Assembly: GCA_900550475.1 (NCBI GenBank)
Contig: URSA01000011.1
Span: forward strand, 18,065-82,064
Source of the DNA: an uncultured Lachnospiraceae bacterium
GTDB taxonomy: Bacteria; Bacillota; Clostridia; Lachnospirales; Lachnospiraceae
Length of the DNA stretch: 64,000 bases
Direction: 5' to 3'
Shown here: positions 8,398-17,828 of the stretch, piece by piece
Layout of the letters: each line of letters opens with the position of its first letter
Position numbering within the stretch: position 1 is the first letter of the stretch
Notes under the pieces: model-generated
The model's database searches: none
The model's input: only the letters and a program-made list of their open reading frames with translations
Told to the model about the DNA's origin: nothing
Program-made: the position numbers and the translations under genes

Positions 8398-8655
8398 TTA
8401 AGCCTGTTCCTGATCCTGATCTTCTTCCTCGTCATTCAGAATCTTGATCTTGCCTTCGTTCAACTCCTCAACAGCAATGGACAGCGGCTTCTTGCCGGTT
8501 CCGTCCACCAGAGGTTCGTCCCCTGAGATGATCTGACGCGCCCTCTTTGAGGTTGCCATCACGATGGAATAACGGCTGCTTACCACGGGCTCCTCACCCG
8601 GCTCAACCTCTGCGTTTACGACCTTCATCAGATCCGTATAAGATGGATGTAACAT
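8398..8655 (-). CDS. rpoZ: RNA polymerase omega subunit
   Basis: An 85-residue omega subunit that helps assemble the beta-prime subunit. The reading MLHPSYTDLMKVVN continues to the omega hallmark SRYSIVMATSKRARQI (residues about 26-41) and ends in an acidic tail. The ATG at 8655 has AAGGAG 8 bases upstream and lies 2 bases after the gmk stop, the conserved gmk-rpoZ order of Firmicutes. A longer open frame upstream is only overlap with gmk. Confidence 0.93.
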   Translation of the reverse strand: MLHPSYTDLMKVVNAEVEPGEEPVVSSRYSIVMATSKRARQIISGDEPLVDGTGKKPLSIAVEELNEGKIKILNDEEEDQDQEQA

Positions 8656-8657
8656 AA

Positions 8658-9287
8658 CTATTCTCCTTTCGACAGAACGTTCAGTTCGTCTCTGATTTGA
8701 TTGATAAATTCCATATTGCGCCCGGAGGCTCTCTTCGCCGCCTGCACAATACCGTGAATCTCCTTGACACACTCCTCCAGCCGGTCGTTTATGACGATAT
8801 AATCATAATCCTCCACGCCGCAGGATTCCTCGGATGCCCGCCCAAGTCTCTTGCGGATCACCTCTTCCGTTTCCGTTCCTCTGCCGCGCAGTCTGCGCTC
8901 CAGCTCCGCCGCGCTGGGCGGTGTCACAAACAGGGACAGCATCTGCGGAAACATCTTTTTCACCTTGCGCATACCCTGGATCTCGATTTCAAGGATCACA
9001 TCCTTTCCCTCTTCCAGCATACGCTCCACATAGTCGCGGGGTGTGCCGTAATAGTTACCGCAATACTCAGCATACTCTATTAATCCGTTTTGTGCAATCT
9101 TTTCTTCAAAAGCTTCTCTTGTGGAGAAGAAATATTCCCTGCCGTCTTCCTCGCCCGGTCTGGGATTTCTTGTGGTCATGGAGATCGACAGCGCGTAGTT
9201 GTCGTAAGTCTTAAGCAGCTCTTTCATCAAGGTTCCCTTGCCCGCGCCGGAAAAACCGGACAGAACGATCAATATTCCTTTATTCAT
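8658..9287 (-). CDS. gmk: Guanylate kinase
   Basis: Converts GMP and ATP to GDP and ADP. It shows the P-loop SGFSGAGKGT near the N terminus, the GMP-binding TTRNPRPGEEDGREYFF motif and the lid region with RLRGRGTE. Two starts are possible: ATG 9287 (MNKGILIV, GGAGG 12 bases upstream) and ATG 9299 (GGAGG directly adjacent). I prefer 9287 because the spacing is workable. Either start lies inside the end of remA. Confidence 0.95.
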   Translation of the reverse strand: MNKGILIVLSGFSGAGKGTLMKELLKTYDNYALSISMTTRNPRPGEEDGREYFFSTREAFEEKIAQNGLIEYAEYCGNYYGTPRDYVERMLEEGKDVILEIEIQGMRKVKKMFPQMLSLFVTPPSAAELERRLRGRGTETEEVIRKRLGRASEESCGVEDYDYIVINDRLEECVKEIHGIVQAAKRASGRNMEFINQIRDELNVLSKGE

Positions 9288-9576
9288 CCTCTTCGCCATC
9301 CTCCGTCATATGTTCTTCCGCAGAATGATCCATGCATTCTCCTGCCTGTGCCCTTCCCGCAATGGTTTCGGGAAGAAGCGCCGAAAGCACAATCTGACTG
9401 TTTTCCATTACCAGCACCGCCTTTGTCCTGCGCCCCTGGGTGGCGTCAATCGCCATCCCCGCCTCCTTAGCATTCTGCACCAGACGCTTGATGGGAGCGG
9501 AATCGGGACTCACAATGGCAATGATCTTTCCCGTATTCACAATGTTGCCGAATCCGATATGAATCAGCTTATCCAT
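9280..9576 (-). CDS. remA: DUF370 / RemA-like regulatory protein
   Basis: A small protein of the DUF370 family, whose Bacillus member RemA is a DNA-binding activator of matrix genes. The N-terminal 75 residues fit the family (MDKLIHIGFGNIVNTGKI, then DATQGRRTKAVLVM). The Cys/Met/Glu-rich tail is lineage-specific. AAGGA precedes the ATG at 9576. Its place between yicC and gmk is conserved in Firmicutes. The regulon here is unknown. Confidence 0.85.
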   Translation of the reverse strand: MDKLIHIGFGNIVNTGKIIAIVSPDSAPIKRLVQNAKEAGMAIDATQGRRTKAVLVMENSQIVLSALLPETIAGRAQAGECMDHSAEEHMTEDGEEDE

Positions 9577-9586
9577 ACTCTTTCCT

Positions 9587-10465
9587 TTACTCGATGTTTT
9601 GAATCTGCTCGCGGACTTTCTCGATCTCCGTCTTAAGCTCGATGGCACGGTTGGAAACCTCGATATCGGTCGTCTTGCTCAGGATGGTATTTGCTTCGCG
9701 GTTCATCTCCTGTGCGATAAAATCAAGCTTTCTGCCGATGCTGCCGCCTGCGATAAGCGCCGATCTGGTCGCCTCGATATGGCTTCTCAGACGCACCAGC
9801 TCCTCGTCCACACAGACCTTGTCGGCAAAAATGGTGACCTCCGTCAACAGCCTGTTTTCATCCACCTGTGCGTCCTTCAACAGATCCTGCACCTTGTCGT
9901 ACAGCTTCTGTTTGTATTCCGCAATGATCTGAGGGGAACGCTCCGTAATGAAGTCCACATGGGCAAGCATGCCGTCCAGCTTCTCCAGAAGATCCTGCTT
10001 CAGATTCTCGCCCTCTTTGATGCGGGTCTCCACAAATGCCTCGGCAGCCTGCTTAAGCGCCCGATCCAGTTCCTTCCAGATCTCCTCCTCGTCATCCTCC
10101 TGCTCCTCCATGGTAAACACGTCCGGGTAGCGGGACAGGGTGGAGACACGGATATCATTCTCCAGTCCGAACTCCTCCGACATCTGTTTCAGATAATCCA
10201 GATACTCAGCGGCAATGTCCTTGTTGTACTTGACGTAGCCCGTGGTCTCGGAGAAATCCTCATAGGTGATGAAGAGATCCACCTTTCCTCTCTGCATGTA
10301 ATTCTTGAGTTCATTCCGGATGGAGGACTCAAAGAAGTTCAGTTTTTTCGGCATCTTGATATTGACATCCAGATATCTGTGATTGACGGACTTCATCTCC
10401 ACCGTAAAGCGGCGGTTTCCCTCCGTCAGCTCACATCTGCCAAAGCCGGTCATACTTTTGATCAT
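9587..10465 (-). CDS. yicC: YicC family endoribonuclease
   Basis: A 292-residue YicC protein, a family shown to include metal-dependent endoribonucleases. It shows the N-terminal signature MIKSMTGFGR, the KSVNHRYLD motif (about 25-33) and the C-terminal DUF1732 region (RKLDFIAQEMNREANTILSK). The ATG at 10465 is preferred over an upstream in-frame start because AAGG sits at normal spacing. It is the first gene of the operon driven from 10519-10547. Confidence 0.92.
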   Translation of the reverse strand: MIKSMTGFGRCELTEGNRRFTVEMKSVNHRYLDVNIKMPKKLNFFESSIRNELKNYMQRGKVDLFITYEDFSETTGYVKYNKDIAAEYLDYLKQMSEEFGLENDIRVSTLSRYPDVFTMEEQEDDEEEIWKELDRALKQAAEAFVETRIKEGENLKQDLLEKLDGMLAHVDFITERSPQIIAEYKQKLYDKVQDLLKDAQVDENRLLTEVTIFADKVCVDEELVRLRSHIEATRSALIAGGSIGRKLDFIAQEMNREANTILSKTTDIEVSNRAIELKTEIEKVREQIQNIE

Positions 10466-10518
10466 TGGTATACCTTCTTCCCGCGCAGCCCATACCCCCT
10501 GTGACTGCATACAGTTTC

Positions 10519-10547
10519 ATTATAGTAGACATGCCCCGATTCGTCAA
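10519..10547 (-). promoter_or_regulatory. Sigma-A promoter of the yicC-remA-gmk-rpoZ operon
   Basis: TTGACG (10542-10547), a 17-base spacer and a perfect TATAAT (10519-10524). It overlaps the last codons of the upstream rqcH gene. Confidence 0.82.
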
Positions 10548-12280
10548 GATTGGAGGCACTTTATGCCCGTAATATCCGGCTCGATGGACATGGAATAGTT
10601 GGTATAGTACACCACGAAACCGGGCTTTGCCCCGTTCGGCTTCTTCACCTGCTTCTTCTGCACATAATCCACATCCACCTTTGCCTGATCGCGCCCGGCG
10701 GAATAATAAGCGGCAAGCCTTGCCGCCTCCTCAAAGGTACGGTCGGGAAGCTCCTCCTGCCCCTTCATCTTCACGATCACATGGGAGCCCGGACATTTCT
10801 TGGCATGGAACCACCAGTCGCCGCCCGACGCAAATTTAAAGGTCAGCTCCTCGTTTTGCAGGTTGTTCTTGCCCACATACATATCATAGCCGTCACTGCT
10901 CACATAGTGGAACGGCCTGCTGGTGACCTTCACCTTCTTTGTGCCTCCCCTGCGGCGGATGTAGCCGCTCTGCACCAGCTCCTCGCGGATCTCCACCAGA
11001 TCCTCCTCACCCACGGCAATGGACAACGCCGCCTCCACGGAGCGAAGATGTTCGATCTCCTCCTCCACTTCCTTGGTCAGCTTTTCCAGTGCCTCGTAGG
11101 TGCGCTTCAATTTCCCGTACTTCTCAAAATACCGCTTTGCATTCTCTCCCGCCGACAGCGCGGGATCAAGCGGAATCGTAATCTCTTCCCCGGTGTAATA
11201 GTTGAGCGCGCGCAGGGATTTCGCCCCCTCCTCTGCGCCGTAGCCGTAGGTGTTGAGCAGCTCCCCGTAAACCCGGTAGGTGTCTCTCTTTTCAGTATCC
11301 TTCATCTGCTGCATCTGCAGATCCAGTTTTTTCACATTCCGCTCCAGCGCTGTCTGCACGATCTTGCGCAGATCCACGGACTTCTGCCGGATCCTTGTCC
11401 GGGCGTTTTTTTCCGCATAATAATGCTCAAGAAGCGCGGACATGGAATCGTAGGACACCGTGTTTTCATAGCTTGTGAGCGGAAACGCCGCAAATTCCGC
11501 AGGCTTCTTTCCCTCGTAGGCGATGCAGGGTGCAAAGTCTCCTGCCTCTATGGCATCCGCCATCTTTTTCCACTCTACGTACAGCCTGTGCAGTTCGTCC
11601 CCGGAGAATGCCGCCGTCGGCTGCTCCCCGTCCATACCCGCCCGGAAGCACAGCTCCTGTGCGATGCAGGGGGAAATTCCCGTGTAGGAGGTATAAACCG
11701 CCTTGAACACCGGCATGGGCGCAGCCTGCATGGTCCGCACGAAGGCGTCCTCCGTGACGGTAAGCGGATCCTGTTTATGCATCGTGTCCGCCACAAAATA
11801 CGGCTTTCCCGGCAGCACCTCCCGGACGGAGCTCACAAGCCCCGACACATGCTTGATACTGTCGATGATCCGGTTATCCTCATCGCAGAAAATAATATTG
11901 CTGTATTTGCCCATCAGTTCGATGATAAGCTGCTTGCGGCACAAATCTCCCATCTCGTCCAGATGCTCCGCATGGATATGCACAATGCGTTCTAACCCCG
12001 GCTGCGTGATATCCACGATCCTGCCGTTCTGCAGATGCTTGCGCAGCAGCATGCAGAAATTGGGCGCGGTCATGGGGCTTTGCTTGTTGTCCTCCGTCAG
12101 ATAAATCAGCGGCAGGGAAGCGCCCGCGGAAAGAAACAGCCTGTACTGCCCCTCCCCCGTTTTGACTGTGAGCAGAAGCTCATCCGGCTCCGGCTGCGCA
12201 ATTTTGTATATGCGCCCTCCGATCAGAACCTGCCGCATCTCTTTTACTACATTTGCTATGGTAATACCGTCAAATGCCAT
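10544..12280 (-). CDS. rqcH: Rqc2/RqcH (NFACT family) ribosome quality control protein
   Basis: A 578-residue NFACT protein. Family members bind stalled 50S-peptidyl-tRNA complexes and add C-terminal alanine tails that mark nascent chains for degradation; older annotation calls it fibronectin-binding FbpA. Visible are the NFACT-N domain (MAFDGITIANVVKEM through IIELMGKYSNIIF), a long coiled coil (about 370-410) and the NFACT-R domain (KFASGGDWWFHAKKCPGSHV, about 485-505). The 3' end overlaps the yicC promoter. Confidence 0.93.
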   Translation of the reverse strand: MAFDGITIANVVKEMRQVLIGGRIYKIAQPEPDELLLTVKTGEGQYRLFLSAGASLPLIYLTEDNKQSPMTAPNFCMLLRKHLQNGRIVDITQPGLERIVHIHAEHLDEMGDLCRKQLIIELMGKYSNIIFCDEDNRIIDSIKHVSGLVSSVREVLPGKPYFVADTMHKQDPLTVTEDAFVRTMQAAPMPVFKAVYTSYTGISPCIAQELCFRAGMDGEQPTAAFSGDELHRLYVEWKKMADAIEAGDFAPCIAYEGKKPAEFAAFPLTSYENTVSYDSMSALLEHYYAEKNARTRIRQKSVDLRKIVQTALERNVKKLDLQMQQMKDTEKRDTYRVYGELLNTYGYGAEEGAKSLRALNYYTGEEITIPLDPALSAGENAKRYFEKYGKLKRTYEALEKLTKEVEEEIEHLRSVEAALSIAVGEEDLVEIREELVQSGYIRRRGGTKKVKVTSRPFHYVSSDGYDMYVGKNNLQNEELTFKFASGGDWWFHAKKCPGSHVIVKMKGQEELPDRTFEEAARLAAYYSAGRDQAKVDVDYVQKKQVKKPNGAKPGFVVYYTNYSMSIEPDITGIKCLQS

Positions 12281-12292
12281 GATTGTTTCCTC

Positions 12293-14095
12293 CTACATCA
12301 GGCGGCATTTCTTTGCCATCCTCACAAGCAGATACCCCTTGGGCAGTGCCTTAAGCTCCGACTCCGTAACGCCGCGGAGCACGATTTCCAATATAAAATA
12401 GATCACTGCGCCCGCGATCACCGCAGGGAACAGCGCCAGCGCATTCTGCAGTCTTGACGGATACTCCCCCGCCTTCAGCAGAAACTGCACGCCCTTGTAT
12501 GTGCCGTAGGCCGCCGCACCCATAAAGGCGGACGCCACCGCAGGCGTTACAAAGGTGCGGAACACCTCCTGCCTGTATCCTAAATATTTCCGTATGGAAC
12601 GCTGGTTCAGCACACACATGGCTCCCGAATACACCAGCATGGCGATCGCCATGGCGTAAAGATCCAGATTGGTGGCATATAAAAGTGCGCTCACGGTCAC
12701 GGTCTGGATTGCCAGCGCTATCGCCGCATTGTGTACAGGAACCTTCACTTTTCCGATTCCCTGCAATACGCTGTTTGACAGGGTGGAAAGGGAGTAGAAC
12801 ACAATGGACAGTGCCAGAGCCGCAAGCAGCTTTGACGCCAGATCGATCGATGCTTTCTGGCGGAACAGAAGCCATGTGATGGGACGCGCCAGCACCCCGA
12901 TGCCCACGGCTGCCGGAATGGCGATGAACATAGTGGTCTTGACTGCCTGCGCCGTCTTTTCCCGGGCACCCTCCTCATCCCCCTGTCCGATCTTTGCCGC
13001 AATGTTTGGCAGGATTGCGGAGGACATGGCACTCGACAGGGCGATGGGAATGTTGGAGATCACCACCGCTTTTCCGGAAAAGATTCCGTACCGGGTATAT
13101 GCCTCCGTGTCCGTAAGCCCCTTGACCGCCGTTCCAAGATTCAGGTAAATGGTCTGGTTCAGGAAGGTGCTGAGGTTATAAATGGCGGTGCTCAGAATAA
13201 AGGGCACCACCACGCCGCTCACCGTGCGCAGGATCTCCCCGTAGCTCTCCGCCTCATGTCTGTCTCTGGCAATCCGTCTGTGGAACATATTCTTGTTGAT
13301 GCCGTAAATGCCCCACATGAACAGGAGGGCGGCAAGCACTCCCGCACCGGTTCCCAGCGCGCTTCCCACCGCGCCGTAGGCGGCATGCTTGGTGTTCCAC
13401 GTCTGCTGCTCCTCACTCAGGACATAGACCGGCTCACCGTCCGCATCAAGCAGGGTATTGCCGTCCGCATCCACCTGCACCTCAGCAGTCTGCATCACGA
13501 CCTCTCCTCCAAAGCTCACGGAATGATCGTCATTGATCACATACTTTTCCGTTCCGTGCAGCATCATCACGATCAAAAGATATGCAGCGCCGATACTCAC
13601 CACCGCGTTCAGGATCTGTTCCAGAATCTGTGAAACCGAAGTCTGCACCATCGATCTGTGGGCTTGAAAGTAGCCGCGCAGCACCCCCAGAATACCGTAG
13701 AGGAACACGGTGGGAGAAAAGACGCGCAGCACCGTGACCGCAGGCCCCTTGGTGATAAGCCCTGCGCCGAAAAACAGGATCAGGCTTGCAATGCCGCCCA
13801 CGATCAGCACATAATAGAGCGAACACAAAAAAATCCGGTGGGCATTTCTGTAGTCCCGGATTGCAAGCTTTTGCGCTATCACTTTTGAAATGGCTGAGGG
13901 AATGCTGTAGGACGAGATCAGAAGCACAATGGTATAGACGGTGTACGCCGTCTGATAATAACCGTTTCCTTCATCCCCGATAATAGCAGTTAAAGGACTC
14001 CTGTATAGGAGTCCTATAATTCTGCAAATGATACCGGCTGCCGCCAGAATCCCCGCCTGTATGATAAAACCGTTTTTTTTGCTGCTTTTACTCAT
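12293..14095 (-). CDS. Polysaccharide/lipid flippase of the SpoVB-MurJ (MOP) type
   Basis: An integral membrane protein with about 14 transmembrane segments of the MOP superfamily, which flips lipid-linked cell-wall or spore-cortex precursors. The N terminus (GFIIQAGILAAAGIICRIIG) and motif ISSYSIPSAISKVIA are typical of SpoVB-like proteins. Residues about 195-245 form a hydrophilic insertion (QVDADGNTLLDADGEP) that is unusual for the family. GGAG lies 6 bases before the ATG at 14095. I cannot say whether it serves sporulation or vegetative wall synthesis. Confidence 0.83.
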   Translation of the reverse strand: MSKSSKKNGFIIQAGILAAAGIICRIIGLLYRSPLTAIIGDEGNGYYQTAYTVYTIVLLISSYSIPSAISKVIAQKLAIRDYRNAHRIFLCSLYYVLIVGGIASLILFFGAGLITKGPAVTVLRVFSPTVFLYGILGVLRGYFQAHRSMVQTSVSQILEQILNAVVSIGAAYLLIVMMLHGTEKYVINDDHSVSFGGEVVMQTAEVQVDADGNTLLDADGEPVYVLSEEQQTWNTKHAAYGAVGSALGTGAGVLAALLFMWGIYGINKNMFHRRIARDRHEAESYGEILRTVSGVVVPFILSTAIYNLSTFLNQTIYLNLGTAVKGLTDTEAYTRYGIFSGKAVVISNIPIALSSAMSSAILPNIAAKIGQGDEEGAREKTAQAVKTTMFIAIPAAVGIGVLARPITWLLFRQKASIDLASKLLAALALSIVFYSLSTLSNSVLQGIGKVKVPVHNAAIALAIQTVTVSALLYATNLDLYAMAIAMLVYSGAMCVLNQRSIRKYLGYRQEVFRTFVTPAVASAFMGAAAYGTYKGVQFLLKAGEYPSRLQNALALFPAVIAGAVIYFILEIVLRGVTESELKALPKGYLLVRMAKKCRLM

Positions 14096-14113
14096 GCTGC
14101 TCTCCACCGGCTG

Positions 14114-15562
14114 TTATCTTCCGATCAGCCAGTCGTACATTTCCTGATACTTGCACGCAGACGCATGCCAGGAGAAGTCTGCCGCCATACCGCGGTCAAT
14201 CATTTTGTTCCACTCTCTCTTCCTGTCGTAGTAGATCTGCTCTGCATAACGGATGGTGCGCAGCATCTCATGGGCGTTGTAGTTGGTGAAGGAGAAGCCC
14301 GTGCCCGTACTCTCGTACTCATTGTAGGGCATTACCGTATCCTTCAGACCGCCTGTCTCACGCACAATGGGCACCGTACCGTAGCGCAGGGCGATGAGCT
14401 GGCTTAAGCCGCAGGGCTCAAAGAGCGACGGCATAAGGAACGCATCGCAGGACGCATAGATCCTGTGGGACATCTCCTCTGAATAGTATATGTTGGCGGA
14501 CACTCTGTCCGCATATTTCCAGTCAAAATGGCGGAACATGTTCTCGTACCGTTCCTCGCCGGTTCCAAGCACCACGATCTGCACATTGTCCTGACAAAGC
14601 TCATCCATCACGTAGGCGATCAGGTCAAAGCCCTTCTGATCCGTCAGTCTGGACACGATGCCGATCATAAACTTCTTGTCGTCCTGTGTCAGCCCCAGAT
14701 CCTTCTGCAGGGCGCGCTTGTTCTTGATCTTTTCCTTGCGGAAGGTCACCGCATCATAGTTGGCGGTAATCAGCTTATCCTTGGCGGGATCGTACTCATC
14801 GTAATCAATGCCGTTTACGATTCCGCGCAGGTCATGCGCTCTCGCATTGAGCAGACCGTTCAGGCCTTCTCCGTAGAAGTCCGTCTTGATCTCCTCGGCG
14901 TAGGTGTTGCTCACGGTGGTAATCGCATCCGCAAATACCAGACCGCCCTTCAACAGGTTGGCGTCCTTGTACGCCTCCAGTTTGTCTGAGGTAAAATAAT
15001 AATCCGGCAATCCCGTGATCTCCTTGACGGATTTTACGTCCCACCTTCCCTGGAATTTCAGGTTGTGGATCGTCATGATGGACTTCATGCCCCAGAAGAA
15101 GGGATCGCCCTTGAAACGCTCCTTTAAATATACCGGAATGAGTCCGGTCTGCCAGTCATGGCAGTGCACCACATCGGGCTGGAAATCAATGAGCGGCAGC
15201 GCCGACAGCACAGCCTTTGAGAAATAAGCGTACTTCTCAATCTCAAATCTGACGTCATCCCCGTAAGGCTTAAATCCCGAGAAATAGTGCTCGTTGTCGA
15301 TAAAGTAGTATTTGATGCCGTCCACTTCCGCCTCGAGAATACCGACATATTCCTCCCGCCAGTTGAAGTCCATATAGAAATGCGTCACATAACGCAGCTT
15401 CTCCTGCATCTGGGGTTTCATGCAGGTATATCTCGGAATGATCACCCTGACGTCATAATACTGCTTATCCAGACATTTGGGCAGTGATCCCGCAACATCG
15501 GCAAGTCCTCCGGTCTTGATAAAGGGAACACCCTCGGATGCCGCAAACAAAACCTTCTTCAT
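14114..15562 (-). CDS. glgA: Glycogen synthase (ADP-glucose:glucan glucosyltransferase)
   Basis: A GT5 glucosyltransferase that extends alpha-1,4-glucan from ADP-glucose. The N-terminal motif EGVPFIKTGGLADV contains the KTGGL ADP-glucose site, and the C-terminal half shows the GT-B signature SLFEPCGLSQL and ETGGLKDTV. The ATG at 15562 has GGAGG 8 bases upstream. A TATAAT (15606-15611) with no clear -35 box lies upstream. No other glycogen genes are adjacent. Confidence 0.94.
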   Translation of the reverse strand: MKKVLFAASEGVPFIKTGGLADVAGSLPKCLDKQYYDVRVIIPRYTCMKPQMQEKLRYVTHFYMDFNWREEYVGILEAEVDGIKYYFIDNEHYFSGFKPYGDDVRFEIEKYAYFSKAVLSALPLIDFQPDVVHCHDWQTGLIPVYLKERFKGDPFFWGMKSIMTIHNLKFQGRWDVKSVKEITGLPDYYFTSDKLEAYKDANLLKGGLVFADAITTVSNTYAEEIKTDFYGEGLNGLLNARAHDLRGIVNGIDYDEYDPAKDKLITANYDAVTFRKEKIKNKRALQKDLGLTQDDKKFMIGIVSRLTDQKGFDLIAYVMDELCQDNVQIVVLGTGEERYENMFRHFDWKYADRVSANIYYSEEMSHRIYASCDAFLMPSLFEPCGLSQLIALRYGTVPIVRETGGLKDTVMPYNEYESTGTGFSFTNYNAHEMLRTIRYAEQIYYDRKREWNKMIDRGMAADFSWHASACKYQEMYDWLIGR

Positions 15563-15643
15563 CGTAATCTCCTCCCATGTGACTGTTGTCATCCATACTT
15601 CTTTCATTATACAACATCGGAAGGGTATTTAAAAGATTTATTT

Positions 15644-16165
15644 TCAGTTCCGGTACTTCAAACGGATCCTGTCCGCGATCAGGGCGATAAACTCGGAGTT
15701 TGTGGGTTTTCCCTTCCCCGTGTTGACCGTATAGCCGAACAGCGCATCCAGCGTCTCCATCCTTCCTCTGCTCCATGCGACCTCAATGGCGTGCCGGATC
15801 GCACGCTCCACCCTGCTTGAGGTCGTCTGGAATTTCTTTGCTATGGTCGGGTAAAGTACCTTTGTAATGGAGCTTAACATGGACGGATCCTCCACCGACA
15901 TCATGATCGCCTCCCTCAGATACTGATACCCCTTTATATGGGCAGGAACGCCGATCTCATGGATCATATCCGTCACATCCTGCTCTAAATCTCTCTCTTC
16001 TGCTTTTTTGATGATTTCCTCGACACCGTTTTTTACCTGCTGCTCTTTTTTTCCGGAGGGTACTGTAATCATAATCTGGAATTCTTTGTCGGTACTCATC
16101 AGCTGACCGATTATTTTATACAGTTTTTCATTATCTTTCGTAGTCAACACATTAAGCTGTTCCAT
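15644..16165 (-). CDS. Receiver-less protein with Spo0A C-terminal DNA-binding domain
   Basis: A 173-residue protein. From about residue 60 to the end it matches the Spo0A effector domain, including the recognition-helix signature RAIRHAIEVAWSRG (121-134), then LFGYTVNT and KPTNSEFIALIADRIRLK. The first 60 residues are not a receiver: no phospho-acceptor Asp context is seen, only a short sequence (LYKIIGQLMSTDKEFQIMI) and a charged linker. It probably binds 0A-box-like DNA without phosphorylation control. AGGAGG lies 7 bases before the ATG. It lies far from spoIVB, the usual neighbour of true spo0A. Confidence 0.83.
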   Translation of the reverse strand: MEQLNVLTTKDNEKLYKIIGQLMSTDKEFQIMITVPSGKKEQQVKNGVEEIIKKAEERDLEQDVTDMIHEIGVPAHIKGYQYLREAIMMSVEDPSMLSSITKVLYPTIAKKFQTTSSRVERAIRHAIEVAWSRGRMETLDALFGYTVNTGKGKPTNSEFIALIADRIRLKYRN

Positions 16166-16203
16166 GAAAAATCCTCCTGATTTTACAAAACTCTATCGTA
16201 CCC

Positions 16204-16233
16204 ATTATAATGTGATAAGGATTTTTGCCGCAA
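16204..16233 (-). promoter_or_regulatory. Promoter of the receiver-less Spo0A-like gene
   Basis: TATAAT (16204-16209) with TTGCGG (16228-16233) 18 bases upstream on the minus strand. Confidence 0.6.
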
Positions 16234-16254
16234 CAGATATGCGTCGCATTTTTT

Positions 16255-17655
16255 CTACATTTTTTCCGAAAGAAGCTTTCTGCCCATCAATACGCCCATG
16301 GCGGAAGCCATCATAAGGCCTCTTGTCCAGCCGCTGGAATCGCCCAGACAGTGCAGTCCCTTCACGTTGGTGTTCAGATCCGTGTCCATCTTCACCTTGT
16401 TGCTGTAGAACTTGAGCTCCGGCGAATAAAGCAGGGTCTCCGTTCCCGCAAAGCCCGGCACCACATGATCCACCGCCTGAATGAAGTTAATGATGTTCAC
16501 CATGGCGCGGTAAGGCATTGCCGCCGTGATATCTCCCGCCACCACATCCGGCAGGGTGGGACGCACATTGGACTGTGCCAGCTCCTTCTGCCATGTCCGC
16601 TTGCCGTCGAGAATATCGCCGTAGCGCTGCACCATGATCTGTCCGGCGCCCAGCATGTTTGTCAGCTCGCCCACCTTCTGCGCATAGGCGATGGGCTGGT
16701 TGAAGGGCTCCGTAAAGTTGTGGGAACACAGAATGGCAAGGTTGGTATTGTTGGACTTCAGATCCTTGTAGGAATGTCCGTTCACCACCGCCAGACCGCC
16801 GTCGTAATTTTCCTGACTGACAAAGCCGCCCGGATTCTGACAGAAAGTGCGCACCTTGTTCTTGAACGGTCTGGGATAGCCGATCAGCTTGGACTCGTAG
16901 AGCACCTGATTAACCTCTTCCATGATCTCGTTTCGCACCTCCACACGCACGCCGATGTCGACGGTTCCCGGCTTGTGGGCAATGTCGTATTTTGCGCATA
17001 TGTTCTGCAGCCAGTCAGCTCCCCGCCTGCCGGTCGCCACCACGATATGTTCCGCCTCGTAGAGGGTCTCCTCTTTCTTTGCGTTCTTCGCAACCACACC
17101 CTTGCAGACGCCGTTCTCGATCACCAGATCTTCGCAGCTATGCCCGAACAGCATATCCACGCCCTTCTCCTGCAGGTATTTTTCAATCGCCAGATAAAGC
17201 TGCTGCGCCTTCTCCGTTCCCAGATGCCTGATTGGGCAGTCCACCAGCTTAAGTCCCGCCTGAATGGCGCGCTTTCTGATATCCTTTACCTTGTCTGGAT
17301 CCGACACGCCCTCCACATGGGAGTCAGCCCCGAACTCCAGATAAATCTTATCCGTGTAGTCGATGAGCTCCTGCGCGAACTCCTCCCCCACCAGAGTCGG
17401 GAAGTCGCCGCCCACCTCGTAGCTTAGCGACAGCTTTCCGTCGGAAAATGCTCCCGCCCCGGAGAATCCGGTCGTAATATTGCAGGGCTCGCACCCCACG
17501 CATTTATGGGTCTTCGCCTTGGGACAGCTTCTGTCCTCCACCGATTTCCCCTTTTCTATCATCAGAATCTTTTTCCTGCTTCCGTTCTTCACCAGCTCAA
17601 GCGCCGTAAAGATTCCCGCAGGCCCCGCCCCCACGATCACTACATCATATTTCAT
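16255..17655 (-). CDS. FAD-dependent oxidoreductase (NAD(P)/FAD Rossmann family)
   Basis: A 466-residue flavoprotein. The N terminus KYDVVIVGAGPAGIFTAL is a dinucleotide-binding Rossmann motif. A cysteine cluster follows (CPKAKTHKCVGCEPC, about 53-67), then GFSGAGAFSDGKL. The C-terminal segment LHCLGDSSGWTRGLMMASAMG is the second FAD-binding element. It matches the widespread family of uncharacterised FAD proteins in Clostridia; substrate unknown. The start at 17655 has GGAG 6 bases upstream; a longer in-frame extension to 17745 lacks this. Confidence 0.85.
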   Translation of the reverse strand: MKYDVVIVGAGPAGIFTALELVKNGSRKKILMIEKGKSVEDRSCPKAKTHKCVGCEPCNITTGFSGAGAFSDGKLSLSYEVGGDFPTLVGEEFAQELIDYTDKIYLEFGADSHVEGVSDPDKVKDIRKRAIQAGLKLVDCPIRHLGTEKAQQLYLAIEKYLQEKGVDMLFGHSCEDLVIENGVCKGVVAKNAKKEETLYEAEHIVVATGRRGADWLQNICAKYDIAHKPGTVDIGVRVEVRNEIMEEVNQVLYESKLIGYPRPFKNKVRTFCQNPGGFVSQENYDGGLAVVNGHSYKDLKSNNTNLAILCSHNFTEPFNQPIAYAQKVGELTNMLGAGQIMVQRYGDILDGKRTWQKELAQSNVRPTLPDVVAGDITAAMPYRAMVNIINFIQAVDHVVPGFAGTETLLYSPELKFYSNKVKMDTDLNTNVKGLHCLGDSSGWTRGLMMASAMGVLMGRKLLSEKM

Positions 17656-17828
17656 TCTTTTCTCCATTTCTGCGCACGTCTTTCGCAATCTTCTCACCAT
17701 CCGGGACAACCAAAAAAGGCTCTCCCTTTCCTTTCGATTCAGCATACCTTTTCATTCTATCCTTTCCGTGCGGTACACGCAAGCAGGAATTTTCTATGTG
17801 GCTTGTCATTTGCTTTCCTTTTGCGTTT

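Noticed and set aside
7496..8401. 301-codon plus-strand open frame opposite rimO
   Set aside because: rimO has complete radical-SAM motifs; the opposite frame is a shadow caused by high GC codon use.
10550..11995. 481-codon plus-strand open frame opposite rqcH
   Set aside because: No recognisable domain; rqcH on the minus strand explains the region fully.
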